Source: Elusimicrobia bacterium GWB2_63_16
Lineage (GTDB): Bacteria; Elusimicrobiota; Elusimicrobia; Elusimicrobiales; UBA9959
NCBI GenBank assembly: GCA_001799715.1
Contig: MGTZ01000002.1
Location: 39,784-103,783, forward strand
Length of the DNA: 64,000 bases
Direction of reading: 5' to 3'
Shown: piece after piece, positions 53,308 through 63,142 of the stretch
Layout: each line of letters begins with the position of its first letter
Position numbering within the stretch: position 1 is the first letter of the stretch
Position numbers and translations under genes: made by a program
Notes under the pieces: generated by a model
Told to the model about the DNA's origin: nothing
The model's database searches: none
The model's input: the letters and a program-made list of their open reading frames with translations, nothing else

Positions 53308-54381
53308 ATGACAAATAAACTTGTCGTAGCGCTCGCATGCCTGGGCCTTGCCGCCAGCGCCGGCGCGGAAGTGAAATTCGACCAGGGCGTGGATATTAAA
53401 AGCGCCATAGAGCAGGCCGTCAACTCCGACGTCAAATCCCCTTATCCGCAGTACGGTCCCCACCGCGTGCGCTTCAGTAAAGAATGCAAGGGTTTCTCCT
53501 TCGGCGCCGGCGGTTTCGCGCAGTCCTCCGAGCGCGCTTACCTGAGCAGCACCGAATATATCGAAGAGTGCCGTTTCGTGCCTAACCCGCCCCCGCCTCC
53601 TCCGCCGCCCCAGGTTAATCCCAACGGGCCCAAACCGCCCAACCCGAACGGCCCCAAGCCGCCCAAGCCGGGCAATCCCAAGGCCGCGGACGTGAAGGAT
53701 TATTATCCCGGCCAGCCCGGCTATGACGACAACGGCCCGCACGGCAACTACTCCTACTCCGGGCATTACGGCAACCAGCAGGGCACTTGGTACTGCCACG
53801 AGCGCCGCGGCCGCGAGTATCGCGCCACCGCGCAGGTGAATGTCGCCGCCCGCCAGATGTATCCCTGGGAGAGCGAGCGCTTCGAGGTTTGCATGCAGGC
53901 CGACCGCGTGGAGCTGGAAACCAGGCACTCCCCGTACCGCTATTACGTGGACCGGCAGGGCCTCTACGACGTCACCTTCAACCTGACGCCCAACTACCGC
54001 ACCCCTACCGCCCCGGATGAAGCCGGCCTGTACAGCGCCGCGTTCGCTTTCCGCGACGGCAAGTTCGTGCTGAGCGTCAACGACCGCTGGGCCAGCGAGT
54101 ACGCCGGCGAGAAGGTGGCGATAAAAGTTGAGCTGATGAAGGACGGCTTCCTGTTCTTCAACAGCAGCCAGGGCGAGAAGGAATTCACCTTCGACGCCGC
54201 CGGCAATTACGAGCTCGCCTTCGCCGAGGGCGACCTGCAGAAGACCGCGGCTTACGTGGACACCTCGAGCGACATGCGCGGCCCCAAGAAGTTCTACGTG
54301 AAGTGGGGCTTCCGCCGCCTGGGCAGCGTCTCCACTAACGAGTACGTCAGCAAGGGCAGCACCGACAAGATCACGAAGTAA
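53308..54381 (+). CDS. Secreted protein with Pro-rich linker, unknown
   Basis: Signal peptide KLVVALACLGLAASAGA; PPPPPPPPQVNPNGPKPPNPNGPKPPKPG linker; GGAGG RBS upstream. Confidence 0.7.
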   Translation: MTNKLVVALACLGLAASAGAEVKFDQGVDIKSAIEQAVNSDVKSPYPQYGPHRVRFSKECKGFSFGAGGFAQSSERAYLSSTEYIEECRFVPNPPPPPPPPQVNPNGPKPPNPNGPKPPKPGNPKAADVKDYYPGQPGYDDNGPHGNYSYSGHYGNQQGTWYCHERRGREYRATAQVNVAARQMYPWESERFEVCMQADRVELETRHSPYRYYVDRQGLYDVTFNLTPNYRTPTAPDEAGLYSAAFAFRDGKFVLSVNDRWASEYAGEKVAIKVELMKDGFLFFNSSQGEKEFTFDAAGNYELAFAEGDLQKTAAYVDTSSDMRGPKKFYVKWGFRRLGSVSTNEYVSKGSTDKITK

Positions 54382-54392
54382 GCGTCCTCAGT

Positions 54393-54428
54393 ATAAAAAA
54401 ATACCCGCCGCTCGGCGGGTATTTTTTT
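54393..54428. terminator. Bidirectional terminator
   Basis: AAAAAAATACCCGCCGctCGGCGGGTATTTTTTT. Confidence 0.9.
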
Positions 54429-54441
54429 GCGTCCGGACGGG

Positions 54442-56007
54442 CTAGCCGGGCAGCGCTATAGTGATGGCGGAGCCCTTCTGCAGCTGGGACTTGGCGAAGA
54501 CGCGGCCGCCGTGGGCTTCCGCTATCTTCTTTACCAGCGCCAGGCCCAGGCCCCAGCCTTCCACCTGGCCGGTGAAAGCGGCTTCCACCTGGTAGAACTT
54601 CTGGAAAATGTTCTCGAGCTCTTCGCCGGGTATGCCGGGCCCGTTGTCGCCCACGGAGAGCAGCGCGAAACCGTCCCTGGCCTGGGCGGAAAGGATGACC
54701 AGCTTGTCCTTGGCCGGGTTGAACTTCACCGCGTTGTCGAGCATGCTCTTCATCGCCGATGCCAGCAGCTTGCGGTCGGCCGTAAGGCGCACCGGTTCCG
54801 GGGCCACCACCTTGATGCTGACGCCGGGGGTGTCCTTCAGCCAGATCTTGGCCGCCTCGGCCACCTCGGACAGGAACTCGCCGCCGTCGAACTCTATCTT
54901 TTCCAGCGAGGACTGGTCCAGGCTGTCCACCGTGACGAAATTAAGCAGGCTCTCCACCAGCTTATTGAGCTTCTGTCCCTGGTTGTGGATGGTGGCGGAA
55001 GCCTTGCCCACCACTTCGGGCAGGTCCGAGCCCTTGTCCGCCTCGTCCTTGAGGATCTGGGCGAAGCCGTTGATGGACGCCAGCGGCGTCTTGAACTTGT
55101 GCGAGATCAGCGACAGGAAGTTGCGGGCCATGTACTCTTCCAGCTTGCGGTCTGTGACGTCGGAGAGTATCCAGAGGCGCCCTTCCGGGGTCTGGTTGCC
55201 GTCGGCGTCATCCTTGAAGAGCAGAATAGCCGTGCCGTCCATGAAGAATTTCTTGGGCTTGGCGCGGAACAGTTCGAAATTGCAGACCGGCGCGCCGCAC
55301 TTGATGAAGGTGTCCAGCGCCGGCTTGATCTCGAAGTCCTGGAACGCCCCGCCGATGTTGGTGAATTTGTATTTCTCGTGGCCCAGGTAGGTCATGGCCG
55401 ACTGGTTGATGAGCAGGATCTCGCCGTCGAGGCTGGTCAGGATCGCGCCTTCCTTGATGCGCTTGAAAACGATCTCCATTTTGCGCTTCTCTTCCTTGAC
55501 GGTGGAGAAGAGCCGGGAATTCTCTATGGCGATGGCGGCCTGGCTGGCGAAGGCCTCGAAATTGTTCTTGTCGGATTCGGCGAAGGTGCCCTCGATGCGG
55601 TTGACCGCCTGCACCACGCCTATCACCTTGCCCTTGATGATCATGGGGCAGGTCAGCAGCGAGCGCGTGACGAAGCCGCTCTTGGCGTCGGCCTTCTTGG
55701 AGTGGCGGGGGTCGGTGGCCGCGTCGGTAATGATGATGGAGCGGCCTTCCTTGGCGCAGGTGCCGGCTATGCCCTCTCCAAGCTTGAAGCGCATCTTCTG
55801 CACTTCCTCGGGCAGGCCCAGGGCCACGTCGAAATATAGCTCCTGCGCCTTCTCGTCGAGCAGGTACAGCGAGGCGCGCTCGGCCCCTACCACGCGCGAA
55901 GCCAGGCGCATGATGGTGGTGAGCAGTTCTGAAATATCGAGTTTGGAGGAAAGCAGCCGGCTTACCATCACCAGCATTTCCAGGCTTTCCTGCGATTGGG
56001 TAATCAT
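54442..56007 (-). CDS. Sensor histidine kinase, GAF-PAS-HisKA-HATPase
   Basis: GAF region, SLISHKFKTPLASINGF H-box, GDNGPGIPGEELENIFQKFYQ, GWGLGLALVKKIAEAHGG. Confidence 0.92.
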   Translation of the reverse strand: MITQSQESLEMLVMVSRLLSSKLDISELLTTIMRLASRVVGAERASLYLLDEKAQELYFDVALGLPEEVQKMRFKLGEGIAGTCAKEGRSIIITDAATDPRHSKKADAKSGFVTRSLLTCPMIIKGKVIGVVQAVNRIEGTFAESDKNNFEAFASQAAIAIENSRLFSTVKEEKRKMEIVFKRIKEGAILTSLDGEILLINQSAMTYLGHEKYKFTNIGGAFQDFEIKPALDTFIKCGAPVCNFELFRAKPKKFFMDGTAILLFKDDADGNQTPEGRLWILSDVTDRKLEEYMARNFLSLISHKFKTPLASINGFAQILKDEADKGSDLPEVVGKASATIHNQGQKLNKLVESLLNFVTVDSLDQSSLEKIEFDGGEFLSEVAEAAKIWLKDTPGVSIKVVAPEPVRLTADRKLLASAMKSMLDNAVKFNPAKDKLVILSAQARDGFALLSVGDNGPGIPGEELENIFQKFYQVEAAFTGQVEGWGLGLALVKKIAEAHGGRVFAKSQLQKGSAITIALPG

Positions 56008-56016
56008 CCGTTCGTC

Positions 56017-56880
56017 CTAAAAAAACAGCTGCAACAGCAGTTTGTAGTAGCTCTTCCAGTCCGTCCCCTGGGCCTTATAGGCGTTGTAGGCCAGGTCCAG
56101 GGTGCTTTTTTCGTTGAGGTTCAGCTTGAGGCCCCCGACCAGGGAATTGGCGTGCCCCGCGTCCCTGAAAGATATTTTACTATATCCCGCGTAAAGATGG
56201 CTGTCGTATTCCGGCCGCATGTTGCGGGCTATCTGCGCGGCCAGCACCCATTCCGGGATGGCCGTGATGTGGCGGAAAGTTCCCAGGTGCGCGAGTTCGG
56301 CCTGGTCCAGCACCGGGGTGACCAAATTAGCGTTGGACGCCCCGTTGCCGGGGGCGGTGAAGCCGGCGGCGGAGGCCAGAAAGAAGAACTGGCCGTAAAA
56401 GGCTTTCTCTGCCTGCAGTTCGAAAGCGTACTGGGAAAACTCCTTCCGCTCCGGAGCCGCTGCATCGCCGAAGAAGGCTTTCTGCCTGGCCCAGGCGCCC
56501 GAGAATACCAGATGCGTGAAGCTCTCGTCGCCGCCCTCGTCCAGCGAGACCAGCGCGTACAGCTTGCCGCCGTAGGCCCCGGAGCGCGTGCTGGGGGCTA
56601 CCGGGTAGAGGAAGGGCTTGAGCGAGACGAAATAAGTGGGGCCGGAGTACATCAGCGGCAGGCGGGCGGAATAGATCCGCTCATCGTAGGCGGCGTTGTC
56701 CTTGTAGAAAGAGACGTTCAGGCCGGAGGTGAAGGCGCGGGAGGTTTTGCGGAAGACGGTGAGCGAGTTCTTCTTCAGGCCGTTGGAGCCGAAAGCGTAG
56801 TCGTTCTCGAGCCACCAGACCGCGCCGGCCTGCGGGATGGAGACGGCGAGGAGGGCGGCGGCGAGCAATAGGCGTTTCAT
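56017..56880 (-). CDS. Predicted outer-membrane beta-barrel protein
   Basis: Signal peptide, alternating aromatic beta-strand pattern, C-terminal F. Confidence 0.6.
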   Translation of the reverse strand: MKRLLLAAALLAVSIPQAGAVWWLENDYAFGSNGLKKNSLTVFRKTSRAFTSGLNVSFYKDNAAYDERIYSARLPLMYSGPTYFVSLKPFLYPVAPSTRSGAYGGKLYALVSLDEGGDESFTHLVFSGAWARQKAFFGDAAAPERKEFSQYAFELQAEKAFYGQFFFLASAAGFTAPGNGASNANLVTPVLDQAELAHLGTFRHITAIPEWVLAAQIARNMRPEYDSHLYAGYSKISFRDAGHANSLVGGLKLNLNEKSTLDLAYNAYKAQGTDWKSYYKLLLQLFF

Positions 56881-56925
56881 CGTTTATATTATATATTAAA
56901 ACACCCGAATGAACGCGCGAAAATA

Positions 56926-56957
56926 AAAACCCTCCCCTGACAGCGGGGAGGGCTTTT
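56926..56957 (-). terminator. Terminator of the minus-strand repeat protein
   Basis: Minus strand GCCCTCCCC-gctgtca-GGGGAGGG-TTTTTATTTT. Confidence 0.8.
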
Positions 56958-56971
56958 TTGGGGTCCCGGGA

Positions 56972-57925
56972 TCAGAGCGCCGGGTTCTTCAGGAACAGGA
57001 AGAAGTACTGCAGGAAGTCGTAGATGTCGCAGTTGACCAGGTTCACGTCCACGGGGCTGTGGTTCATGGCGCCGCCGAGGTGCCCGTTGACGCCGTTGAA
57101 GGTCAGGTCGACCGGGGCGTGCCCGGCATAGCCCTTTATGGAAGTGATGGGGCCGGCGAAGCCGTCCTGCCTGCCGAATTCCAGCCTGACCGGGGAGTTG
57201 TTGGCGTAGCCTTCCAGCAGGCCCTTGTCCCAGTTCACGGTATAGTTCACGGGGCTGTGGTTGGCGCCGCCGTAAACCTTGACTTCCCTGGTGCTCCAGT
57301 CGAACTTCAGGTCCACCGGGGAAAGGTTGGCGCCGCCGGTGATGGTCTTTTCGTCGTGGTCGATCTTGACGTCCACAGGGGAGTGGTTCAGACCGCCGGT
57401 GATCGTCCAGTCCAGCTTGTTGATCTTGACGTCCACAGGGCTGTGGTTCATGCCGCCCTTGATGGTGCCCATCTTGACGGCGTAGGTGGACTTGTTGTTG
57501 AGGCCGAAGAGCTGGTCGTGCGTCCGCTGGCCGACCTTCACTTCGGTCACGTAGTAGTAGCGCGCCAGGCCCACGGCCAGGTCGGCGGCGTTCTGGCCTT
57601 TCACGTCCACGATGACCATGTAGCCGCCGGTATTGTCCTGGTAGGCGGCGGCTTTAAAGCCGTTCTCGCTGAGTTCTTTGACCGCCTTGTCTATGTCCAT
57701 GCCGCGCACGATGCCGATCAGGGCGTCGTCGTTTTCGGGCTGGGCGGTATTGACGGTTATTTTGCGGAGGGTCATCCACTGGTTGGCCTTGGGGGCCTCG
57801 GGCGACGGCAGCTCTACGGCGGGGAGGGAGAAACCGGCTTCTTTCAGTACCGCGCTGTCGGCGGCGGCGGCCGGGAGCAGGGAAGCGGAAAGCAGGACTG
57901 CGGCTATGAAAGGCGTTTTTATCAT
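56972..57925 (-). CDS. Secreted repeat protein with ~20-aa G-G-x-N-H-S-P-V-D repeats
   Basis: Signal peptide; seven repeats such as IKGGMNHSPVDVKINKLDWT / ITGGLNHSPVDVKIDHDEKT. Confidence 0.8.
   Translation of the reverse strand: MIKTPFIAAVLLSASLLPAAAADSAVLKEAGFSLPAVELPSPEAPKANQWMTLRKITVNTAQPENDDALIGIVRGMDIDKAVKELSENGFKAAAYQDNTGGYMVIVDVKGQNAADLAVGLARYYYVTEVKVGQRTHDQLFGLNNKSTYAVKMGTIKGGMNHSPVDVKINKLDWTITGGLNHSPVDVKIDHDEKTITGGANLSPVDLKFDWSTREVKVYGGANHSPVNYTVNWDKGLLEGYANNSPVRLEFGRQDGFAGPITSIKGYAGHAPVDLTFNGVNGHLGGAMNHSPVDVNLVNCDIYDFLQYFFLFLKNPAL
57035..57463 (-). repeat. Seven-copy ~20-aa NHSPVD repeat array
   Basis: Seen in translation; residues ~155-297 of the protein. Confidence 0.85.
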
Positions 57926-58054
57926 TGGACAATGACCTCCTGTATCTTTATATATTATGCCCGAAACGGCGCGGCGGCGCATCGGGCGCAGGGCCTAGCC
58001 GGCCCGGGTTTTTTGGCCCTGCCCGGCCTGGGTCTTGCGCCCGCCCGGCCGCAC

Positions 58055-58082
58055 TTGACAGGTCAAAGCCGTCTGCTATACT
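58055..58082 (+). promoter_or_regulatory. Sigma70-type promoter
   Basis: TTGACA (58055-58060), 16 bp, TATACT (58077-58082), 33 bp before the start codon. Confidence 0.75.
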
Positions 58083-58114
58083 ATTAGCGTAAGTTACCGG
58101 CAGGGAGAGGGAAT

Positions 58115-59488
58115 ATGAAAAAAATATTTATAGCGGCGTTAGTGGCGGTGCTGACCGCCTCCGCGGCATTCGCGCAGGAAGCGCGCACGGACCTGGAGGG
58201 CAGGGGCCAGCGCGGCCGCGCCCCGGGCTCCGACATCCCGGCGGTTTCCGCCCCCACGGCGGTGGAAGCCCGCGCCGCGGCCAGGGCCGAGGACAGGGCC
58301 CCCAAGGAATGGACGGTCATGGTCTTCATCAACGGCAAGAACGACCTCGAGATGGCCGGCCTCTACAACGTCAACCAGATGGAGAAGGTGGGCTCCTCCA
58401 AAAAAATGAATATCGTGGTGGAGCAGGGCCGCATAGCCGGCCATACCGACCTGGACGGCGACTGGACCGGCAGCCGGCGCATGCTGGTCAAGAAGGACAG
58501 GAACGAGGAGAAGATCACCTCGCCGGTCCTGATGGAGACCAAGACGGTGGACATGGGCGACTACAAACGCGCCGTGGACTTCGTGAAATGGTCCAAGGAG
58601 AACTTCCCCGCCAAGCGCTATATGCTGATCATCTGGAACCACGGCAGCGGCTGGATGGACCCGCGCAGCGCGCAGAAGGGCATCTCCTTCGACGACGAGA
58701 CCGGCAACTACATCCGCACGCCGCAGATCGGCCAGATCCTCAAGGAGGCCGGCAAGGTGGACATCCTCGCCTTCGACGCCTGCCTGATGCAGATGGCCGA
58801 GGTGGCCTACGAGGTTAAGGACTACGCCGAGGTGATCGTGGGCGCCGAGGAGACCGTGCCGGGACTGGGCTTTCCCTACGACATGTTCCTGGGCGCCATG
58901 GCCAAGAAGCCCGACATGAGCACCGAGGGTACCTCCGCCGTGATGGTGGAAGCCTTCAAGATGTTCTACGACGCGGTCAAGAAGGGAGCCAACCTCTCGG
59001 CCATCAGGACCTCCAAGGTGGCGGGCCTGGGCGAGCATATGGCGGGCTTCGCCTCGCTGGCCAGGGAGATAGGGGACCTGGAGGCGCTGAAAACCGCGCG
59101 CAACGGCGTTATACGCTATGACGCGGTGGGCGCCGGCTCGGACCCGCAGATGACGGTCTCTTTCTACGGCGACGTCGCGCAGTTCGCCAAGCTCACCGCC
59201 GACAGCCTGAAGGAGCACCCCAAGGCCGCGGAACTCAAGACCAGGGCCGCCGCGCTGGGCGAGTACATAGATAAGGAGCTGGTCATACACAAGGGCGCCT
59301 CCGGCAAGAACCGCGTGGGCCGCGACCTGTCCGAGAGCCGCGGCATCTCGGTGTACCTCCCGCCGGTGGAGACCCGCATTACGCAGGAGCGGCTGGAGGG
59401 GATCTTCGAGGCCCCTTACTCCGGCTTCGCGTTCGACAAGGCCACCAAGTGGCACGACTTCGCCACTTTCGTTTACGGCGCAAAGTAG
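58115..59488 (+). CDS. Clostripain-like (C11) secreted protease, paralog of 1622..2902
   Basis: WTVMVFINGKNDLEMAGLYNVNQME, IIWNHGSGW, FDACLMQMAEVAYEVKDYAEVIVGAEET. Confidence 0.88.
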   Translation: MKKIFIAALVAVLTASAAFAQEARTDLEGRGQRGRAPGSDIPAVSAPTAVEARAAARAEDRAPKEWTVMVFINGKNDLEMAGLYNVNQMEKVGSSKKMNIVVEQGRIAGHTDLDGDWTGSRRMLVKKDRNEEKITSPVLMETKTVDMGDYKRAVDFVKWSKENFPAKRYMLIIWNHGSGWMDPRSAQKGISFDDETGNYIRTPQIGQILKEAGKVDILAFDACLMQMAEVAYEVKDYAEVIVGAEETVPGLGFPYDMFLGAMAKKPDMSTEGTSAVMVEAFKMFYDAVKKGANLSAIRTSKVAGLGEHMAGFASLAREIGDLEALKTARNGVIRYDAVGAGSDPQMTVSFYGDVAQFAKLTADSLKEHPKAAELKTRAAALGEYIDKELVIHKGASGKNRVGRDLSESRGISVYLPPVETRITQERLEGIFEAPYSGFAFDKATKWHDFATFVYGAK

Positions 59489-59503
59489 AGAGTGAGGGAG
59501 GCT

Positions 59504-59541
59504 GAAAAAAGTACCCCGGCATAACGCCGGGGTATTTTTTT
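59504..59541 (+). terminator. Rho-independent terminator
   Basis: GTACCCCGGCataacGCCGGGGTATTTTTTT. Confidence 0.9.
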
Positions 59542-59631
59542 GCCGCTGACGCTCCTCAGGGCCGCGGAGCCTATTAATTTGTTAGAATTCTAAAGTAATC
59601 CCACATTCCATACGGGTCTTGAGGTAAACAC

Positions 59632-61164
59632 TTGGATCAGATCCTTATCTTGGACTTTGGCAGCCAGTATACCCAGCTCATCGCCCGCAGGCTCCGCAGC
59701 TTGCGGGTTTATTGCGAAATACTTCCCTATAGCGCGCCGGTGGAGGATATCCTCGCCCGGTCCCCGAGGGGAATCATCCTTTCCGGCGGGCCGTCCAGCG
59801 TTTACGACGCGGACGCGCCGAAGCCGGACCCGGCGGTCTTCAACCTGGGCGTGCCGGTGCTGGGCGTCTGCTACGGCATGCAGCTGCTGGCGCACGAGTA
59901 CGGCGGCAAGGTTTCCAAGGCGGCCTCCCGCGAGTACGGTTTCAGCAAGCTGAAGATCCTGAAAGGCTCGCGGCTGTTCAAGGGCATCAAGAGCCCGGTC
60001 AGCGTCTGGATGAGCCACGGCGACGAGGTGAAGCGGGTCCCGCCCGGCTTCCACGTTACCGCCCGCGCCGACGGTTCGGATATCTCCGCCATGGAGAACC
60101 CGGCGCTGAACCTCTACGCGCTGCAGTTCCACCCCGAGGTGCACCACACCGAACAGGGCGCGCGGATGATAGAGAATTTCGCCCGCGGCGTCTGCGGCTA
60201 TAAGGAACGCTGGACCCCCGCCTCCTTCCTTGCCGGCAGCGTCGCTGAAATTAAAAAACAGGCGGCGGGAGGCGCGGTCATCTGCGGCCTTTCCGGCGGC
60301 GTGGACTCTTCGGTGGCGGCCGTGCTGGCCCACCGGGCCATCGGCAGCAAGCTCAAGTGCATCTTCGTCGACACCGGCGTGCTGCGCCATGGCGACCGCG
60401 AGCGCATGACCGAAGTGTTCAAGAAGAAATTCGGCTACAGCCTCAAGATCGTGGACGCCTCGGCGCTGTTCCTGGGCCGGCTGAAGGGCGTCACCTCGCC
60501 CGAGAAGAAGCGCAAGATCATCGGCCACACCTTCATAGAGGTTTTCGACAGGGAAGCCAAAAAGATAAAAGGCGCGGCGCATCTGCTGCAGGGCACGCTC
60601 TATCCCGACGTGATAGAGTCCGTTTCCGTGAAAGGTCCTTCCGCCGTCATCAAGAGCCACCACAACGTGGGCGGCCTGCCGGCGCGGATGAAGCTGGGCC
60701 TCATCGAGCCGCTGCGCTATTTCTTCAAGGACGAGGTGCGCGAGCTCGGCCGCAGCCTGAAGATCCCCGAGAGCGTGCTGATGCTGCACCCCTTCCCCGG
60801 CCCCGGCCTGGCCATACGCGTACTGGGCGAGGTCACGCCCGACAGGCTGAAGATCCTGCGCGAGGCAGACCGGGTGATGCGCGAGGAGATACAAACGGCC
60901 GGCTGGTATTCGAAGATCTGGCAGGCCTTCTGCGTGCTGCTGCCGGTGCGCTCCGTGGGCGTGATGGGCGACGAGCGCTCCTACGAATACACGATAGCCG
61001 TGCGCTGCGTCAGCTCGGTGGACGGTATGACGGCCGACTGGAGCCGCCTGCCGCACGACCTGCTGCAGAAGATCTCTTCGCGCATAGTCAGCGAGGTGCG
61101 CGGCGTCAACCGCGTGGTCTACGACGTCACCTCCAAGCCGCCCGCCACCATCGAGTGGGAATGA
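59632..61164 (+). CDS. guaA: GMP synthase (glutamine-hydrolysing)
   Basis: ILDFGSQYTQLIARRLR, GVCYGMQLLAHEYGG, CGLSGGVDSSVAAVLAH, C-terminal TSKPPATIEWE; TTG start. Confidence 0.97.
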   Translation: MDQILILDFGSQYTQLIARRLRSLRVYCEILPYSAPVEDILARSPRGIILSGGPSSVYDADAPKPDPAVFNLGVPVLGVCYGMQLLAHEYGGKVSKAASREYGFSKLKILKGSRLFKGIKSPVSVWMSHGDEVKRVPPGFHVTARADGSDISAMENPALNLYALQFHPEVHHTEQGARMIENFARGVCGYKERWTPASFLAGSVAEIKKQAAGGAVICGLSGGVDSSVAAVLAHRAIGSKLKCIFVDTGVLRHGDRERMTEVFKKKFGYSLKIVDASALFLGRLKGVTSPEKKRKIIGHTFIEVFDREAKKIKGAAHLLQGTLYPDVIESVSVKGPSAVIKSHHNVGGLPARMKLGLIEPLRYFFKDEVRELGRSLKIPESVLMLHPFPGPGLAIRVLGEVTPDRLKILREADRVMREEIQTAGWYSKIWQAFCVLLPVRSVGVMGDERSYEYTIAVRCVSSVDGMTADWSRLPHDLLQKISSRIVSEVRGVNRVVYDVTSKPPATIEWE

Positions 61165-61646
61165 TGAAAAGAACCCTGCCGCTCCTGCTGTCCGCCGTCT
61201 TCTTGGCCGCCTGCGCCGGACAGCCCCGTGCCGCCGCGAAGCCGCAGCGGGAGCGCCCGCCCTGCGAGCGCAGCGCGGCCCTGCTGCCCGGGGACGGCTT
61301 GGAGCCGGCTCTGGACCCGGCGCGCACGGCCGCCGCCAACGAGCTGCTGGCGAAGATAGCGGCCTGCGCCGCGCTGCCTTTCGCGGAGGACCACACGGTC
61401 TTCGGCAACCGTGAAGGGCGCCTGCCGCCCCGCCCGCGCGGCTACTATCTCGAGTATAGTTTCCCCGTGCCCGGGCGCGATATCGGGGATGTGCCGGCGG
61501 AGGTGATGGTCGGTACGGTGACGCTGGTGAGCGGCATCATCAGCAGCCCGAGGGGGCCGGAACGCCTGGTCATAGGCGGAGGGCGGGAAATATACTATAC
61601 GCCGGACCACTACCTGCATTTCGTGGAGCTGAAGATAAAGAGATAG
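61161..61646 (+). CDS. Guanyl-specific ribonuclease-like lipoprotein without a neighbouring barstar
   Basis: Lipobox LAAC; FGNREGRLPPRPRGYYLEYSFPVPG...RGPERLVIGGGREIYYTPDHYLHF; starts inside the guaA stop codon overlap. Confidence 0.82.
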   Translation: MMKRTLPLLLSAVFLAACAGQPRAAAKPQRERPPCERSAALLPGDGLEPALDPARTAAANELLAKIAACAALPFAEDHTVFGNREGRLPPRPRGYYLEYSFPVPGRDIGDVPAEVMVGTVTLVSGIISSPRGPERLVIGGGREIYYTPDHYLHFVELKIKR

Positions 61647-61662
61647 GGGATAAGGAGACCGC

Positions 61663-63120
61663 ATGCTTCAGGACAAGATAGAGTTCGGCCTTACTTTCGA
61701 CGATGTGCTGCTGCTGCCGGCGAAGTCCTCGGTGATGCCGCGCGAGACCGATATCGGCACCATGCTCACCCGCAAGATAGCGCTGAACCTGCCGCTGGTC
61801 TCGGCCGCCATGGACACCGTGACCGAGGCCGGCCTCGCCATGGCCATGGCCCGCGAGGGCGGCATCGGCATCATCCACCGGGCCATGCCCGCCCGCGAGC
61901 AGGCCGAGGAGGTGCGCAAGGTCAAGCGCCACGAGAGCGGCGTGATCTCCGCCCCGCTTACCGTCTCTCCCGACGAAAAATTGAGCGACGCCGTGGCCCT
62001 GATGGCCAAGCACGAAGTGTCCAGCGTGGCCGTAGTCTCCCGCGGCCGGCTCGTGGGTTTGCTCACCAACCGCGACCTGCGTTTTCTGAAGGACCTGGAC
62101 CGCAAGGTCTCCACCGCCATGACCACCGACCTGGTCACCGCCCGGCCCGGCACCACGCCCGAGCAGGCCGAGAAGATACTGCAGGAGCACCGCATAGAGA
62201 AGCTGCCGCTCGTGGACCGCAACGGCGTATTGAAAGGCCTGATCACCGTGCGCGACATCCTCAATAAAAAGCAGTACCCGAACGCCTGCAAGGATCGTGC
62301 CGGCCGGCTGCGCGTGGGCGCCGCCATAGGCGCCGGCCCCGACGCCGTGGAGCGCGCCGGCGAGCTGGTGAAGGCGGGGGCGGACGTGATCTCGCTGGAC
62401 TCCGCGCACGGTCATTCGGCCAACGTGCTGCGGACCCTGCGGGAGGTGAAGCGCCGCTACGGCTGCGAGGTGATAGCCGGCAACGTGGCCACCTACCAGG
62501 GCGCGCTGGACCTCATCAAGGCCGGCGCCGACGCCATCAAGGTGGGCATCGGCCCCGGCTCCATCTGCACCACGCGCGTGATCTCCGGCGTGGGCGTGCC
62601 GCAGCTGACCGCCGTGAAGGACTGCTGCCGCGCCGCCGCCCGCAGCAAGACCCCCGTCATCGCCGACGGCGGCATCAAGTTCTCCGGCGACATCACCAAG
62701 GCCATGGCCGCCGGCGCCAGCGCCGTGATGCTGGGCACGCTGCTCGCCGGCACCCAGGAAGCCCCCGGCGACATCATTCTTTTCCAGGGCCGCAGCTACA
62801 AGGCCTACCGCGGCATGGGCTCGGTGGGCGCCATGGAGGCCGGCTCCAAGGACCGCTACGGCCAGAGCGGCGTGCAGAAGGATAAGCTGGTGCCGGAGGG
62901 CATAGAGGGCCAGGTGCCCTACAAGGGCCCGGTAGCCGACATCGTGCACCAGCTCACCGGCGGCCTGCGCGCCGGCCTGGGCTACTGCGGCTGCAAGGAC
63001 CTCGCCGAACTGAGGCGCAAGGCGCGCTTCGTGCGGCTGACCAACGCCGGGCTTAAGGAAAGCCATGTGCATGACGTGAAGGTGACCAAGGAAACCCCCA
63101 ACTACGCCAGCAACGATTAA
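61663..63120 (+). CDS. guaB: IMP dehydrogenase with CBS domains
   Basis: [24 protein letters not shown], two CBS repeats, [23 protein letters not shown]. Confidence 0.97.
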   Translation: MLQDKIEFGLTFDDVLLLPAKSSVMPRETDIGTMLTRKIALNLPLVSAAMDTVTEAGLAMAMAREGGIGIIHRAMPAREQAEEVRKVKRHESGVISAPLTVSPDEKLSDAVALMAKHEVSSVAVVSRGRLVGLLTNRDLRFLKDLDRKVSTAMTTDLVTARPGTTPEQAEKILQEHRIEKLPLVDRNGVLKGLITVRDILNKKQYPNACKDRAGRLRVGAAIGAGPDAVERAGELVKAGADVISLDSAHGHSANVLRTLREVKRRYGCEVIAGNVATYQGALDLIKAGADAIKVGIGPGSICTTRVISGVGVPQLTAVKDCCRAAARSKTPVIADGGIKFSGDITKAMAAGASAVMLGTLLAGTQEAPGDIILFQGRSYKAYRGMGSVGAMEAGSKDRYGQSGVQKDKLVPEGIEGQVPYKGPVADIVHQLTGGLRAGLGYCGCKDLAELRRKARFVRLTNAGLKESHVHDVKVTKETPNYASND

Positions 63121-63142
63121 GCAGGACTAAAAAGGAGACAGC

